From JASLCR01 sp046462475 (lineage in GTDB: Bacteria; Patescibacteriota; Saccharimonadia; Saccharimonadales; Saccharimonadaceae), in contig JBKGVB010000035.1 of NCBI GenBank assembly GCA_046462475.1, positions 1-58,320 on the forward strand: DNA of 58,320 nucleotides, written 5' to 3'. This document shows, one piece after another, positions 41,297-49,960 of the stretch (position 1 is the first letter of the stretch; each line of letters opens with the position of its first letter). A program made the translations under genes and the position numbers. A model generated the notes under the pieces. The model ran no database searches and was not told the origin of the DNA. It saw only the letters and a program-made list of their open reading frames with translations.

Positions 41297-42220
41297 ATGG
41301 AAACACGAAAAAAATGGTTAGGTATTGCTCTTATATGGGCAGTTGCAGGCGCACCAAACGCGACGATTATTAGAACCGCAGTCGACATAGTCGATCCATT
41401 TATGTGGAATATCATCCGACTGACTCCGGTATTTCTCGTGACGTTGCCCTGGATTATAAAGACATGGCCAACTATTCGTAAGCCAAAAGTGTTTCCGTAT
41501 GTGCTAAGTTCTGGCCTGTCGATGGCAGTTGCGCTCGTCTGTCTTGTATTAGCCATAAAGACTTCGCAAGCAAGCTATGTATCGATTATTACACTCTTGA
41601 TTCCGATTGCAACAATCGTGCTCTCGTCATTTTTCCTCAAAGAGCGTATTACTCGCCGCGCGGCGGCTGGTGTGGCGCTTGCCGCATTGGGTGGAATGAC
41701 ACTGGTAGTCCTGCCGCTAGCACTTGCAAAGGGGGCGATCTCATTTTATCCGCTGGCGACACTGTTTGGGCTCATCAACTGCTTTAGCTTTGCTCTTGCG
41801 ATGGTATTAATTCGACGCTGTGATCAAGTTGCGCATGTTCCACTCGCAGCGACTATTGGCATAGGAGCACTATTTACGGTGATCATTAGTGGATTACTCT
41901 TCTTCGTGACCGGACACGCAGCACATCCTGTTCGGATTAATGAATCTGTCCTGTGGGCAGCACTGTACTCTGGGGCATGGGTAGCCCTGATCGGACGTAT
42001 CCTCAATGTACAGATTTTCGAAAAACTTGGCGCAGCCACCAGTGGTGCTATCGTTTATTTCGAGACACTTCTCGCCATCATTATTCCGGTGTTTGTGCTG
42101 CATGAAAAACTCTCCATTACGATGGTGGTTGGAGGCATATTTATTCTTCTCGGGCTTTATATCATTGAACATCACAAGCATTCGCACGCTCGGTTGCATT
42201 TTGTATGGCATCGTTCGTAG
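41297..42220 (+). CDS. EamA/DMT-family transporter
   Basis: The protein is 307 aa with about ten transmembrane helices in two EamA repeats, the first ending LLIPIATIVLSSFFLKERIT and the second ending IPVFVLHEKLSITMVVGGIF. Both carry the conserved glutamate after the helix (the KER and HEK motifs). It exports or imports a small metabolite that cannot be named from sequence. A TAGAAT box ends eight bases before the ATG. Nudix, EamA and MazG genes follow each other closely on the same strand. Confidence 0.88.
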   Translation: METRKKWLGIALIWAVAGAPNATIIRTAVDIVDPFMWNIIRLTPVFLVTLPWIIKTWPTIRKPKVFPYVLSSGLSMAVALVCLVLAIKTSQASYVSIITLLIPIATIVLSSFFLKERITRRAAAGVALAALGGMTLVVLPLALAKGAISFYPLATLFGLINCFSFALAMVLIRRCDQVAHVPLAATIGIGALFTVIISGLLFFVTGHAAHPVRINESVLWAALYSGAWVALIGRILNVQIFEKLGAATSGAIVYFETLLAIIIPVFVLHEKLSITMVVGGIFILLGLYIIEHHKHSHARLHFVWHRS

Positions 42221-42229
42221 AATAGAAGT

Positions 42230-42571
42230 ATGAAGATAGACGACTATTCCAAAAAAGCACTCCAGACTCTGAGCGATGATTACGCATTCGGCGACATTAC
42301 TCCGCAAATGATGGGTATGGTACTAGGACTTTCCGATGAAAGCGGTGAAGTGCTCGGTAAGTTTAAAAAACTATTGCGTGACAAAAAGGGAGTATTGACT
42401 GATGAGGATAAGAAGGAAATCCTCAAAGAAATTGGTGATATCTTGTGGTATGTCAACGCAGTCGCTCACTTGCTTGGTTCAAATCTTGAGGATGTAGCTC
42501 AGAAAAATAATGAAAAGCTACTCAGTCGCAAAGAGCGTGGTGTATTAAGTGGTAGCGGCGACAATCGCTAA
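42230..42571 (+). CDS. MazG-like nucleotide pyrophosphohydrolase
   Basis: The protein is 113 aa, single MazG domain. The metal-binding pattern is present: GLSDESGEVLGKFKKLLR (E-x2-E type) and later EILKEIGDILWYVNAVAHLL (E-x2-D). It probably hydrolyses NTPs or modified nucleotides. TTGCAT at 42194 and TAGAAT at 42218, which ends six bases from the ATG, form a leaderless promoter inside the end of the transporter gene. Confidence 0.87.
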   Translation: MKIDDYSKKALQTLSDDYAFGDITPQMMGMVLGLSDESGEVLGKFKKLLRDKKGVLTDEDKKEILKEIGDILWYVNAVAHLLGSNLEDVAQKNNEKLLSRKERGVLSGSGDNR

Positions 42572-42573
42572 GA

Positions 42574-43041
42574 CTATTCGTGTGCACTTGGATGCATGCG
42601 GTCAAAAAACTCTTGAGCAGTCGTTGCTATTTCTTCGCGAATTTCATTCAGCTTGGGACCGAGCTCAAGAGGATGTACGGTCTCTAGGCTGCCATTGCTA
42701 CCATCGCTTCGAAGGACAAGGTGAGGTTTTCCATTGTCGGTGGTGCGGCGCATTAGAGCAAGCCAGGATGACTTACCCTCAATAACTGGCTTTGGGTCAT
42801 CGTAAAGCACGAATTCGTCGTGTCGGTTGTATAGGACTACCCAAAAGCGATCTGGCGCCCAAGAAGGAGCGTACTCATAAAATGAATCTGACTCTTCTTC
42901 TAGGAGCTCTCCTTTTATTGAGGCGGCGTAGGCAAGTCGCGCAAGAGTATGTTTCCGCTCCTCAGGGTCACACTTAGGAGCAAATTCACCACTGAGTGCA
43001 TCATAGAATAGGGGATGAGGCTGAAAGTCGAATGCTGGCAT
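42574..43041 (-). CDS. Hypothetical soluble protein, 155 aa
   Basis: No family recognised. Acidic protein with no membrane segment, Trp- and Tyr-rich in the middle (YEYAPSWAPDRFWVVLYNRH). The C-terminus is helical. It lies between convergent MazG and the MurC gene on its own strand; the 18-base gap to MurC suggests that it precedes nothing in that operon, since MurC ends before it begins. Function unknown. Confidence 0.6.
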   Translation of the reverse strand: MPAFDFQPHPLFYDALSGEFAPKCDPEERKHTLARLAYAASIKGELLEEESDSFYEYAPSWAPDRFWVVLYNRHDEFVLYDDPKPVIEGKSSWLALMRRTTDNGKPHLVLRSDGSNGSLETVHPLELGPKLNEIREEIATTAQEFFDRMHPSAHE

Positions 43042-43059
43042 GTGAAAATTATAAAAATT

Positions 43060-44319
43060 TTAAGTTTTTGTCAATTCAGCGCGTACCCAACTGTCGATAG
43101 AGCCCGCACCCATGCAGAGCACAAGCTTGCCTCTGTCACGTGCTTTTTGAACGACTGTCCAGAGATCATTATCAAGATCAGCGATATGGATATTTGCGAG
43201 GTTCTTTGTAAGCTCATCTGGCGTGAGGATGTCAAGACTGTCGTCTTCACGGCTAAGATACGTTGGGAGCCAATAAGTTTCTTCTGCATTTTTAAATATC
43301 GCATCGGTGTATTGATCACGGATTTCATGCTGGCGAATGTTTTGATGCGGCTGATAGATAAGCACGACATGATCTGATAACTCTCGGGCCATCTGCAAAG
43401 TTGCAGCGATTTCAGTCGGCGTGTGGCCATAGTCGGTGTAGAGGTTGTCGGCTAACTTCTCAAAGCGGCGGTTCGTACCCGGAAATGATGCGAGCACTGC
43501 CGAGGCCTCATTCTTACTAGGGAAGCGCTCTTCCTTTGCAAGGTATTCGGTTGCTTTGATGACAAGAGTTCCATTGCGGCGATTGTGCGCACCGGCGAGC
43601 TGTATATCTTTTACTTCATCGTCGCGCAAAAGCCATGAATTTCCTGGCGTTTCGATATTTGTGGCATCGTTTGCCCACATAATGACTTGCTGGCTTTGAG
43701 CGGCAAACTGACTAAAAGCATTGAAATAATCCTTTTCAGTGGGATAAGTATCGGGATGGTCGTACTCGACCGACGTGACGAGGGAAAGATAGGGCGAAAA
43801 ATGTAAGAAATTGCGGTCAAACTCATCGCATTCATATACAAAATAATGGCTTTTGGGATCGAATTTCCCACTTGGACCCCACGAAAGAGTGGTGCCAATA
43901 GAATAACTTACCGGGATGCCGAGTTGCTTCAGTACCCAAACCATCATGCCAGTTGTCGTGGTCTTCCCGTGTGTGCCGGCAACAGCGATGAGTTTGAGGC
44001 CTTTTTCGGTGATAATATGGGCGAGCAGTTCATCGCGCTTGGCGGTTTTGATGCCAAGCTCGCGTGCGGCTTCGAGCTCTGGATGGTCTTGTGGTAGTGC
44101 GGCTGTATAGACAAACCAATCGATCGGTTGATCTACATGTGAAGAGCGTAAAAAATCTCCAGACTGGTCAAATGAAATCTCTACTTCACGCTTAGAAAGC
44201 TCACGAGTCATAAGACCTTCGCTCATATCGGAGCCAAGTATCTCATAGCCAGCGTCGTGTGCAATTTCAGCAAGGGGGCCTATCCCAACGCCACCTATGC
44301 CGCTAAAGTATATGCGCAT
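43060..44319 (-). CDS. murC: UDP-N-acetylmuramate--L-alanine ligase (MurC)
   Basis: The protein is 419 aa. The N-terminal Rossmann motif FSGIGGVGIGPLAEIA, the P-loop AVAGTHGKTTTTGMMVWVLK, YECDEFDRNFLHFSP and the C-terminal ligase motif TDYGHTPTEIAATLQ with YQPHQ make it a Mur ligase of the MurC type. It is slightly shorter than typical MurC and could alternatively be Mpl-like. It adds L-Ala to UDP-MurNAc in peptidoglycan synthesis. ATG 44319 is preceded by TATACT six bases upstream on the minus strand; an upstream in-frame stretch of almost 100 residues is not Mur-like. Confidence 0.9.
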   Translation of the reverse strand: MRIYFSGIGGVGIGPLAEIAHDAGYEILGSDMSEGLMTRELSKREVEISFDQSGDFLRSSHVDQPIDWFVYTAALPQDHPELEAARELGIKTAKRDELLAHIITEKGLKLIAVAGTHGKTTTTGMMVWVLKQLGIPVSYSIGTTLSWGPSGKFDPKSHYFVYECDEFDRNFLHFSPYLSLVTSVEYDHPDTYPTEKDYFNAFSQFAAQSQQVIMWANDATNIETPGNSWLLRDDEVKDIQLAGAHNRRNGTLVIKATEYLAKEERFPSKNEASAVLASFPGTNRRFEKLADNLYTDYGHTPTEIAATLQMARELSDHVVLIYQPHQNIRQHEIRDQYTDAIFKNAEETYWLPTYLSREDDSLDILTPDELTKNLANIHIADLDNDLWTVVQKARDRGKLVLCMGAGSIDSWVRAELTKT

Positions 44320-44416
44320 ATCTGTAGTATATCCTTTCCGGGGAAAAGATGTAACATGCCACAACGCTAATGGTATACTAAAAGACAGTAATAAAGGTGG
44401 AGCATTCTTAGAGTAG

Positions 44417-45055
44417 GTGGCGGACAAAAGACGTGTCAGGAAAAGTATTAAGCAGTTGCAGCGCGTAAAAACGTGGCAGCTAGTGATCTTATTGATTTTG
44501 ATGGTTCTCATGACAGCGACGCTACTGCGTCTTAATAACGTCGGCATGATCGAGCGACGTACGGCAGTGCTTGAAGCTGACAAAACGGGTAATAGTGAGG
44601 ATATACAAAACAACCTCTTTGCGCTTCAACGGTGGAGCGCGGGTCATATGAATGCAAGTACAGGCGCGTTCTACCTCGAGAATAGCTACAACCAAGCGGT
44701 TAAGAAGGCTATCAAAGCCGCAGCAAACGATGATGTCACAAAGACAACAGCCTCTGTGCGTGCTAAGATCGATGCTACATGCCAAAGGCAGTGGTCGGGA
44801 TATGGAGTCGGGTATTCACAGTGTTATGTGGCTGGTCTCAATAAGTATTTACCAGCTCACAGTACCGCTGCGTCCGTACTACAGCTACCGAATCCACTCT
44901 TGTACCGACAGGATTTTGCTAGCCCACTTTGGTCGCCAGATTTTGCTGGGTGGAGCATCGTCGTCTGTCTCGTCATAGCCATGATCATACTTCTGCGCAT
45001 CATTAGCCTCTTAATACTAAAAGCCATGCTTCGCAGGCACTACAGTAGTATTTAG
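44417..45055 (+). CDS. Two-helix membrane protein with extracytoplasmic loop, 212 aa
   Basis: A basic N-terminus, a transmembrane helix (about residues 20-42), a 120-residue outside domain containing FALQRWSAGHMNASTGAFYL and a Cys pair (DATCQRQW, YSQCYVAG), and a second helix (about 175-200) followed by a short basic end. Recurrent in CPR genomes but with no assigned role known to me. Starts at GTG with GGTGGAGC and AGTAGGT upstream. Divergent to murC. Confidence 0.72.
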   Translation: MADKRRVRKSIKQLQRVKTWQLVILLILMVLMTATLLRLNNVGMIERRTAVLEADKTGNSEDIQNNLFALQRWSAGHMNASTGAFYLENSYNQAVKKAIKAAANDDVTKTTASVRAKIDATCQRQWSGYGVGYSQCYVAGLNKYLPAHSTAASVLQLPNPLLYRQDFASPLWSPDFAGWSIVVCLVIAMIILLRIISLLILKAMLRRHYSSI

Positions 45056-45068
45056 AGCTTGTCAGGTG

Positions 45069-45097
45069 TTGACAGAGGCCGCTAGAGGCGGTAGGCT
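45069..45097 (+). promoter_or_regulatory. Promoter of the 68-aa gene
   Basis: TTGACA (45069-45074), a 17-base spacer and TAGGCT (45092-45097), followed by a leader with AGGAGG before ATG 45134. Confidence 0.65.
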
Positions 45098-45133
45098 AGT
45101 CCTTGTAAGAACTAATAGGAGGTATTAACCACA

Positions 45134-45340
45134 ATGGCTTACAGTCACACTAATTCAAAGGGCGTTACTTACTACCTACACAAAACTGAAGTAACCCTTC
45201 GCGGTGGCAAACCACAAACAATTTACTTCTTTGCTAAGGTAGAGAAGAATGCAAAAGGTACTCCAGTAGACCTTCCTGCAGACCGAGTTGTTAAGGAAAA
45301 CCCACGCAACGGTTTCCTTACTGTTTCGAAAAAGAAATAA
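45134..45340 (+). CDS. Conserved small protein, 68 aa
   Basis: A short, basic beta-rich protein (GVTYYLHKTEVTLRGGKPQ, IYFFAKVEKNAKGTPVDLP) of the kind found widely in Saccharibacteria. The pattern of alternating hydrophobic residues with a final KNAKG...LP...V.KNPRNGFL.V resembles a small DNA- or RNA-associated beta-sheet protein, but I do not assign a function. AGGAGG, a consensus promoter and a tight terminator suggest a highly expressed single gene. Confidence 0.78.
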   Translation: MAYSHTNSKGVTYYLHKTEVTLRGGKPQTIYFFAKVEKNAKGTPVDLPADRVVKENPRNGFLTVSKKK

Positions 45341-45362
45341 TCAGGTCTTACTGATAGAATTT

Positions 45363-45391
45363 CCGCCGGGCCTTGAGCTCGGTGGATTTTT
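45363..45391 (+). terminator. Terminator of the 68-aa gene
   Basis: A 9-bp stem (45363-45371 with 45377-45385, two G.T pairs), a 5-base loop, then ATTTTTA. Confidence 0.75.
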
Positions 45392-45441
45392 ATGTGGAAA
45401 AACGCTTGCGCTTTATTTAGCAAAGGTGTTACAGTAATACA

Positions 45442-45525
45442 AAACAAACAGGTGCCAAAATTGCCCCGATTTGGAGCGGTTCCTGTTCGTAGAGCCAGGT
45501 CCCGCTCCGGGGGCTTTTTTATTTG
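45442..45525 (+). ncRNA. Candidate small RNA, about 80 nt
   Basis: TTGCGC (45406-45411) and TACAGT (45430-45435) with an 18-base spacer predict a start near 45442. The transcript would fold into a long hairpin: 45463-45467 with 45510-45514, 45473-45479 with 45502-45508, and 45482-45485 with 45496-45499, apical loop TTCGTAGAGC, followed by TTTTTT (45515-45520). No ORF fits inside. The downstream ABC gene has its own promoter at 45539. An elaborate terminator without an RNA role is the alternative. Confidence 0.55.
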
Positions 45526-45552
45526 TAAGCATTGGTACTATACTAGATAGAT

Positions 45553-46311
45553 ATGAAAGCTATGATCGAGGTCAAAGACTTGAAAAAGCGTTACGGTGAC
45601 AAGCAAGCCGTCGACGGTATCAGCTTTGACGTTAAAAAAGGGGAGATATTCGGTATTTTGGGACCGAATGGCGCAGGGAAAACAACAACACTTGAGATGA
45701 TGGAGACGCTGCGTGAGATTGATAGTGGCGTGGTCAAAATCGATGGAATTGATGTCAAGAAAAACCCGCAAAAGATTAAATATATCATTGGCGTGCAGCC
45801 GCAGACGCCGGCATTCCAGGATAAGACTCGCCTGACTGAGGTGATAGAGATGTTTGCCGCAGCATACGGTGAAAAGGTTGATCCGATGGAGTTCCTGCGT
45901 GACGTAGACCTAGAGGAGAAGGCAAAGAATTTTGTGGAAGATCTTTCGGGTGGTCAAAAGCAGAGATTGTCGATCACCACTGCTCTCGTGCATGGTCCAA
46001 AAGTCTTTTTCCTTGACGAGCCGACGACCGGACTTGATCCGCAGGCGCGCCGTAATCTCTGGGAATTGATCGAAAAGGTTCGCGCAAAGGGTATTTCCGT
46101 CGTTATGACAACGCACTACATGGACGAAGCGGAAATACTGTGTGACCGTATTGCTGTGATGGACGAGGGTAAGATTATTGCACTTGATACGCCAAAAAAC
46201 CTCATTAAGGCGCTCTTGAAGCGTGGATTTAAAAAAGAGCAGCACGTTGAGCAAGCAAACCTCGAGGATGTCTTTATCGATCTGACAGGAAAGGCGTTGA
46301 GGGAAGGGTAA
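45553..46311 (+). CDS. ABC transporter ATP-binding subunit (ABC-2 exporter)
   Basis: The protein is 252 aa. Walker A LGPNGAGKTTTLEMM, Q-loop GVQPQTPAF, signature DLSGGQKQRLSI, Walker B KVFFLDEPTTGLDP and the H-loop MTTHYMDEAE are all intact. It is closest to the drug/lipid exporter class (CcmA-like). TATACT ends eight bases before the ATG. The permease starts four bases after the stop codon. Confidence 0.95.
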   Translation: MKAMIEVKDLKKRYGDKQAVDGISFDVKKGEIFGILGPNGAGKTTTLEMMETLREIDSGVVKIDGIDVKKNPQKIKYIIGVQPQTPAFQDKTRLTEVIEMFAAAYGEKVDPMEFLRDVDLEEKAKNFVEDLSGGQKQRLSITTALVHGPKVFFLDEPTTGLDPQARRNLWELIEKVRAKGISVVMTTHYMDEAEILCDRIAVMDEGKIIALDTPKNLIKALLKRGFKKEQHVEQANLEDVFIDLTGKALREG

Positions 46312-46315
46312 GGCT

Positions 46316-47425
46316 ATGAAGAAAGCATTTTACACCATTGGAGTATTTTACAAGATCAATACGAAGCGCTTTTTCCGTGATCGGCTTGCGCTCTTTTTCG
46401 GTATCGGTTTCCCGCTGATTTTCCTATTTGTTTTCGGTGCTTTAAATGGCGGCGGCAACAGTGTCTCGTTCAATGTTGCGCTGATTAACAAGTCTGATAG
46501 TTCATTCGCTAAAGAATTTACGAAAAATATAAAAGACAGCAAGGTACTGAAAGTTAACAAGGAAGTAACAACTCTTTCAGAGGCGGAAGACAAGATGAGC
46601 CGTTCCGAGATCGATGCAGCGATCGTGTTGCCAGAAGATTTTGGTCACGTAAAGAAGGGGGCGCAGTATCCAAGCGGCCGGGCCGAAGTATTGTACACCC
46701 AGAATAATCAAGCATCTGGACAAGCTCTTGGTTCCATCCTGAGTGCCGAGTTTAAGGGCATTAACGGAAAATTTACGAAGACCGTTGAGCCGTTTAGTGT
46801 TAAGACAGAGCAGCTTTCCAAGAAAAGTCTGACAGCCTTCGACTACACATTTGCCGGTCTGCTCGGATTTGCCATCCTCGGTATGGGAATCTTTGGTCCT
46901 ATCAATGTCTTCCCGGAGCTAAAAAAGATGGGTATCTTGCGTCGACTCAGCACGACGCCGTTACGCGTCTGGCAGTACTTTGTCTCGATCATGCTTGGGC
47001 AAGCGACGACAGGACTTATCTCTCTAGCAGTGATGTTTGCCGTTGCGATCGGTGTGTTCCACCTCAAGGTAGCGGGAAATTACTTTGAGCTCATCGCCTT
47101 TATTGTCTTTGGTATTATCATGATCCTTGGTATCGGCCTTGCACTGGGTGGCTGGGCGAAAAATGAACGCCAGGCTGCACCGCTATCGAACATTATTGTT
47201 TTCCCAATGATGTTCCTCTCTGGTACGTTCTTCCCAAGATATTTGATGCCAGAATGGCTGCAAAACCTTTCAGGATTTTTGCCGTTGACTCCAGTTATTG
47301 ATGGCATTCGCCTGATTGCAACCGAAGGCGTGCATCTGACAGCAATCTTACCGCAGATCGGCCTTATTGCTGGCTGGATGGTGATCGTGTATCTGATCGC
47401 CTTCAAGGTCTTCCGCTGGGAGTAG
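46316..47425 (+). CDS. ABC-2 type exporter permease
   Basis: The protein is 369 aa. One N-terminal transmembrane helix (about residues 28-46), a 130-residue extracytoplasmic domain (GNSVSFNVALINKSDSSF), then five C-terminal helices with the ABC-2 signature (FPELKKMGILRRLSTTPLRV; FPMMFLSGTFFPRYLMPEWL). Forms the exporter with the ATPase encoded just before. Substrate unknown; drugs, lipids or cell-wall precursors are usual. Confidence 0.92.
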   Translation: MKKAFYTIGVFYKINTKRFFRDRLALFFGIGFPLIFLFVFGALNGGGNSVSFNVALINKSDSSFAKEFTKNIKDSKVLKVNKEVTTLSEAEDKMSRSEIDAAIVLPEDFGHVKKGAQYPSGRAEVLYTQNNQASGQALGSILSAEFKGINGKFTKTVEPFSVKTEQLSKKSLTAFDYTFAGLLGFAILGMGIFGPINVFPELKKMGILRRLSTTPLRVWQYFVSIMLGQATTGLISLAVMFAVAIGVFHLKVAGNYFELIAFIVFGIIMILGIGLALGGWAKNERQAAPLSNIIVFPMMFLSGTFFPRYLMPEWLQNLSGFLPLTPVIDGIRLIATEGVHLTAILPQIGLIAGWMVIVYLIAFKVFRWE

Positions 47426-47437
47426 ACGCGCAGCATA

Positions 47438-47466
47438 TTGACTTTTCATACTGTTTATGGTAATAT
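47438..47466 (+). promoter_or_regulatory. Consensus leaderless promoter of the 47473 gene
   Basis: TTGACT (47438-47443), exactly 17 bases, then TAATAT (47461-47466), which ends six bases before the ATG at 47473. Confidence 0.75.
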
Positions 47467-47472
47467 CACGGT

Positions 47473-48174
47473 ATGAAAACATCGTCACATGATTTTGGCG
47501 AACAAGAGCCCCTTTTTGAGACTCCTGTGACTCATGATTTGATTGATGATGCAGAACTTCCTGAATCAACACGCTTTGAATATGCAAAATCTATAGTACA
47601 GCTGCAGCGTGAGCGACGCATACGGAAGGATGCTGGACCGGCCTTGCGCTCGGCTGCGCATGCAGAGCTCGGTGGCGGTGTTGCCGAGGTACTTGAAGAG
47701 CCTGATAAATGGTACGAAAAGTACATTGATAGCTATAGTGACAAGCAGCTTGATATTAAACGTGCATTCGAACAGTTTAATTTGCCGCAATTACATCCTA
47801 TGGCGATCAGTCAAATGCGTTCGGATGAGCGGATAATATTGGCGCTACATCTCCGAACTTTTGATAGGGAGCTTGAGAATAGGATTCATATCTTTGGAAC
47901 AGAGGGCGGATTCGCCGGACCTCATTTTGCTCGTTATGGTTTTACGAGCGATGAAGAGGCGAGCCAATACGCGCAGCAATTAAAGGAGTTTCGCCGTGAT
48001 TTCTTACAAAGTGATATTTGGGAAACTGTGCAGTGGATTGATGTCGGTAGTCGCACAAAAGAGAACGATGTTAAGCGTCACCACGGTAGAATACCGTACG
48101 TGATTCACGATACGAAAAATAGGAAACTCCGTATCCACTACGAGTTTCCACTTGAGCACCAATCGGTCGCATAA
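47473..48174 (+). CDS. Hypothetical soluble protein, 233 aa
   Basis: No family recognised. The first 45 residues are acidic and probably disordered; the rest is mixed helix/strand (QPTISQMRSDERI-like helix around residues 115-135; WETVQWIDVGSRTKENDVKR near the C-terminus). There are no membrane segments or catalytic motifs I can name. It has its own consensus leaderless promoter, so it is an independent gene. Confidence 0.65.
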   Translation: MKTSSHDFGEQEPLFETPVTHDLIDDAELPESTRFEYAKSIVQLQRERRIRKDAGPALRSAAHAELGGGVAEVLEEPDKWYEKYIDSYSDKQLDIKRAFEQFNLPQLHPMAISQMRSDERIILALHLRTFDRELENRIHIFGTEGGFAGPHFARYGFTSDEEASQYAQQLKEFRRDFLQSDIWETVQWIDVGSRTKENDVKRHHGRIPYVIHDTKNRKLRIHYEFPLEHQSVA

Positions 48175-48195
48175 GACTTATTTGAAAAGCTGTCT

Positions 48196-48271
48196 TGGTG
48201 GGGCTGGATGGGATCGAACCATCGACCAACAGGTTATGAGCCCGCTGCTCTAACCCCTGAGCTACAGCCCC
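48196..48271 (-). tRNA. tRNA with CAT anticodon, probably tRNA-Ile2 (or elongator Met)
   Basis: On the minus strand: acceptor GGGGCTG, D arm, anticodon loop CTCATAA, T loop TTCGATC, encoded CCA. The anticodon arm and its flanks (GAGCAGCGGGCTCATAACC) resemble Gram-positive tRNA-Ile2(CAU), which is read as AUA after lysidine formation by TilS. The acceptor pair that would be initiator-type is normal, so it is not tRNA-fMet. Confidence 0.85.
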
Positions 48272-48375
48272 AACCAAGATAGTCTTTCAAATATTTCTTA
48301 GCTTAGTATACCCCAAGAGAGCAAGCGATGTAAGGGGTTATATACGGCACCAATTTCCTAGTGGTATAATTGTAA

Positions 48376-48831
48376 GTGAAATATATCATGCAAAACAGAA
48401 ACATCCAAAAATTTCTCTATCACCTTCGTCATCAGTATGCCACGACGAATAATGCAGTTATTGCCGCGGCGGCATTTATTGCCATATCGTGGGCGTGGGG
48501 TTCTGTGAGTGTAATGGAGCGAAACTATCAGCTTGAACGGGAAATTAATGATAAGCAGCAGCAATTGAAGCTTGTGCAGCTGGAGACGGATACGCTTAAG
48601 TATGAGCAAAATTACTACCAGAGTGATGAATACAAGGAACTGGCCGCACGTCGTGATCTTGGGCTCGTAAAACCAGGCGAGAAAGTACTTATCTTGCCAC
48701 CAAACACAAAGGCGGCCGAAGATGAAGATAAGTCACATGCCGTACGCCCACAGAGGGTAACATCTGATAATTTCAAGCAATGGATTAATTTCCTGACTGG
48801 CCGTAATACGAGTAGCGACTTGCAAGAGTAG
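48376..48831 (+). CDS. FtsB/DivIC-like septum formation protein
   Basis: The protein is 151 aa. A basic N-terminus, one transmembrane helix (about residues 25-45), a coiled coil (about 47-80: LEREINDKQQQLKLVQLETD) and the DivIC-like end (YKELAARRDLGLVKPGEKVL). This fits the septum formation initiator family that bridges FtsL and FtsQ-type division proteins. The GTG at 48376 lies five bases after an extended -10 TGgTATAAT; ATG 48388 is the alternative start. Confidence 0.82.
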   Translation: MKYIMQNRNIQKFLYHLRHQYATTNNAVIAAAAFIAISWAWGSVSVMERNYQLEREINDKQQQLKLVQLETDTLKYEQNYYQSDEYKELAARRDLGLVKPGEKVLILPPNTKAAEDEDKSHAVRPQRVTSDNFKQWINFLTGRNTSSDLQE

Positions 48832-48859
48832 CCCACCTCTGATAGAATGATAGTTGTAT

Positions 48860-48973
<114 letters not shown>

Positions 48974-49096
48974 TGAAAATCTGATAGGAATACCATCTTA
49001 AATAGTAAATTCTGTCACTGAATGGTAGTGATAAATCTTACATACAAGTAATTCCAAGAAACCTATACTGGAGGTACTCAGTAAAGGAGGTAAGAT

Positions 49097-49321
49097 ATGA
49101 CTGATGAGAAACGAGAGACCGTAGTAGTAGAAGGTGACAGGCGAAATAGCGCAGTAGGATGGATTGTCGGAGTGATAGTAGTCATCTTGATAATACTGTT
49201 CTTGATGACAGGTGGGTTCGGTTTATTTACTGGTGGAAGTGATAATGCACCACAGGGTGGCAATAATACCAGTATCCAAGCGCCTAATACTGTTAACGGT
49301 CAGCCTTCGACAGGCAAATAG
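49097..49321 (+). CDS. Small single-pass membrane protein, 74 aa
   Basis: A charged N-terminus (EKRETVVVEGDRR), a transmembrane helix (about residues 17-40) and a Gly/Asn/Ser-rich outside tail. AAAGGAGG lies eight bases before the ATG. Small proteins of this form are frequent in CPR genomes. Function unknown. Confidence 0.65.
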   Translation: MTDEKRETVVVEGDRRNSAVGWIVGVIVVILIILFLMTGGFGLFTGGSDNAPQGGNNTSIQAPNTVNGQPSTGK

Positions 49322-49348
49322 AACGCGTGTACGTCGTATAATGAAGGC

Positions 49349-49960
49349 ATGAAGCTTCATCGGACGACCGGGAAACCGGATTGGACTGCCATACCGGCAG
49401 TCCAACACACTCGATTCCAAAGACTCGCCGCTTTTACTGGCGGGATACTGACACCAGCGAATGTCATAACCGTCACTGGCCTCATAATTATTTTGATTGG
49501 CCTTGGCCTTATTCTTCAAGCGCGCTATGAAGCAGGAATGGTGCTTCTTGTCATTGGTCGTTTGCTCGATGTAGCTGATGGTGTAGTAGCTGATAAAACT
49601 GGTACGAAAGCCCCGCTTGGTGAGGCGCTCGATGCCGGCGTCGACAAAATAGTGACCTTTCTAACAATTATAAGTTTCTATGTGGCGCATGTCGCTCATT
49701 GGAGTGTTATTACTGTGCTTATACTTCCGCAAGTAATAACGCTTGGTATTATTTTCTATCTACATCGGATAGGTAAAGCAGTGCACCCTACCCGCATAGG
49801 TAAGCTTAGTATGGCGATGTTATGGATAAGTATTATTGGGTTGCTTGCCCTCCAGGTGTGGAAATTCCCTCTAGTGACAGTATGTACTGCGATTACCATA
49901 GGACTATCAATAGTTTTCGGTGTAATTGCGAACTGGCAATATGCCACTGGACGGGATTAG
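49349..49960 (+). CDS. CDP-alcohol phosphatidyltransferase family protein
   Basis: The protein is 203 aa with about six transmembrane segments. The signature is mostly kept: DVADGVVADKTG then GEALDAGVDK, fitting D-x2-D-G-x2-A-[R]-x8-G-x3-D-x3-D, with Asp in the usual Arg position. It would transfer a phosphatidyl group from CDP-diacylglycerol or a CDP-archaeol-like donor to an alcohol. Leaderless (TATAAT ends six bases before the ATG). It converges with the CarS-like gene, sharing four bases at their stops. A phospholipid head-group role is inferred. Confidence 0.87.
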   Translation: MKLHRTTGKPDWTAIPAVQHTRFQRLAAFTGGILTPANVITVTGLIIILIGLGLILQARYEAGMVLLVIGRLLDVADGVVADKTGTKAPLGEALDAGVDKIVTFLTIISFYVAHVAHWSVITVLILPQVITLGIIFYLHRIGKAVHPTRIGKLSMAMLWISIIGLLALQVWKFPLVTVCTAITIGLSIVFGVIANWQYATGRD

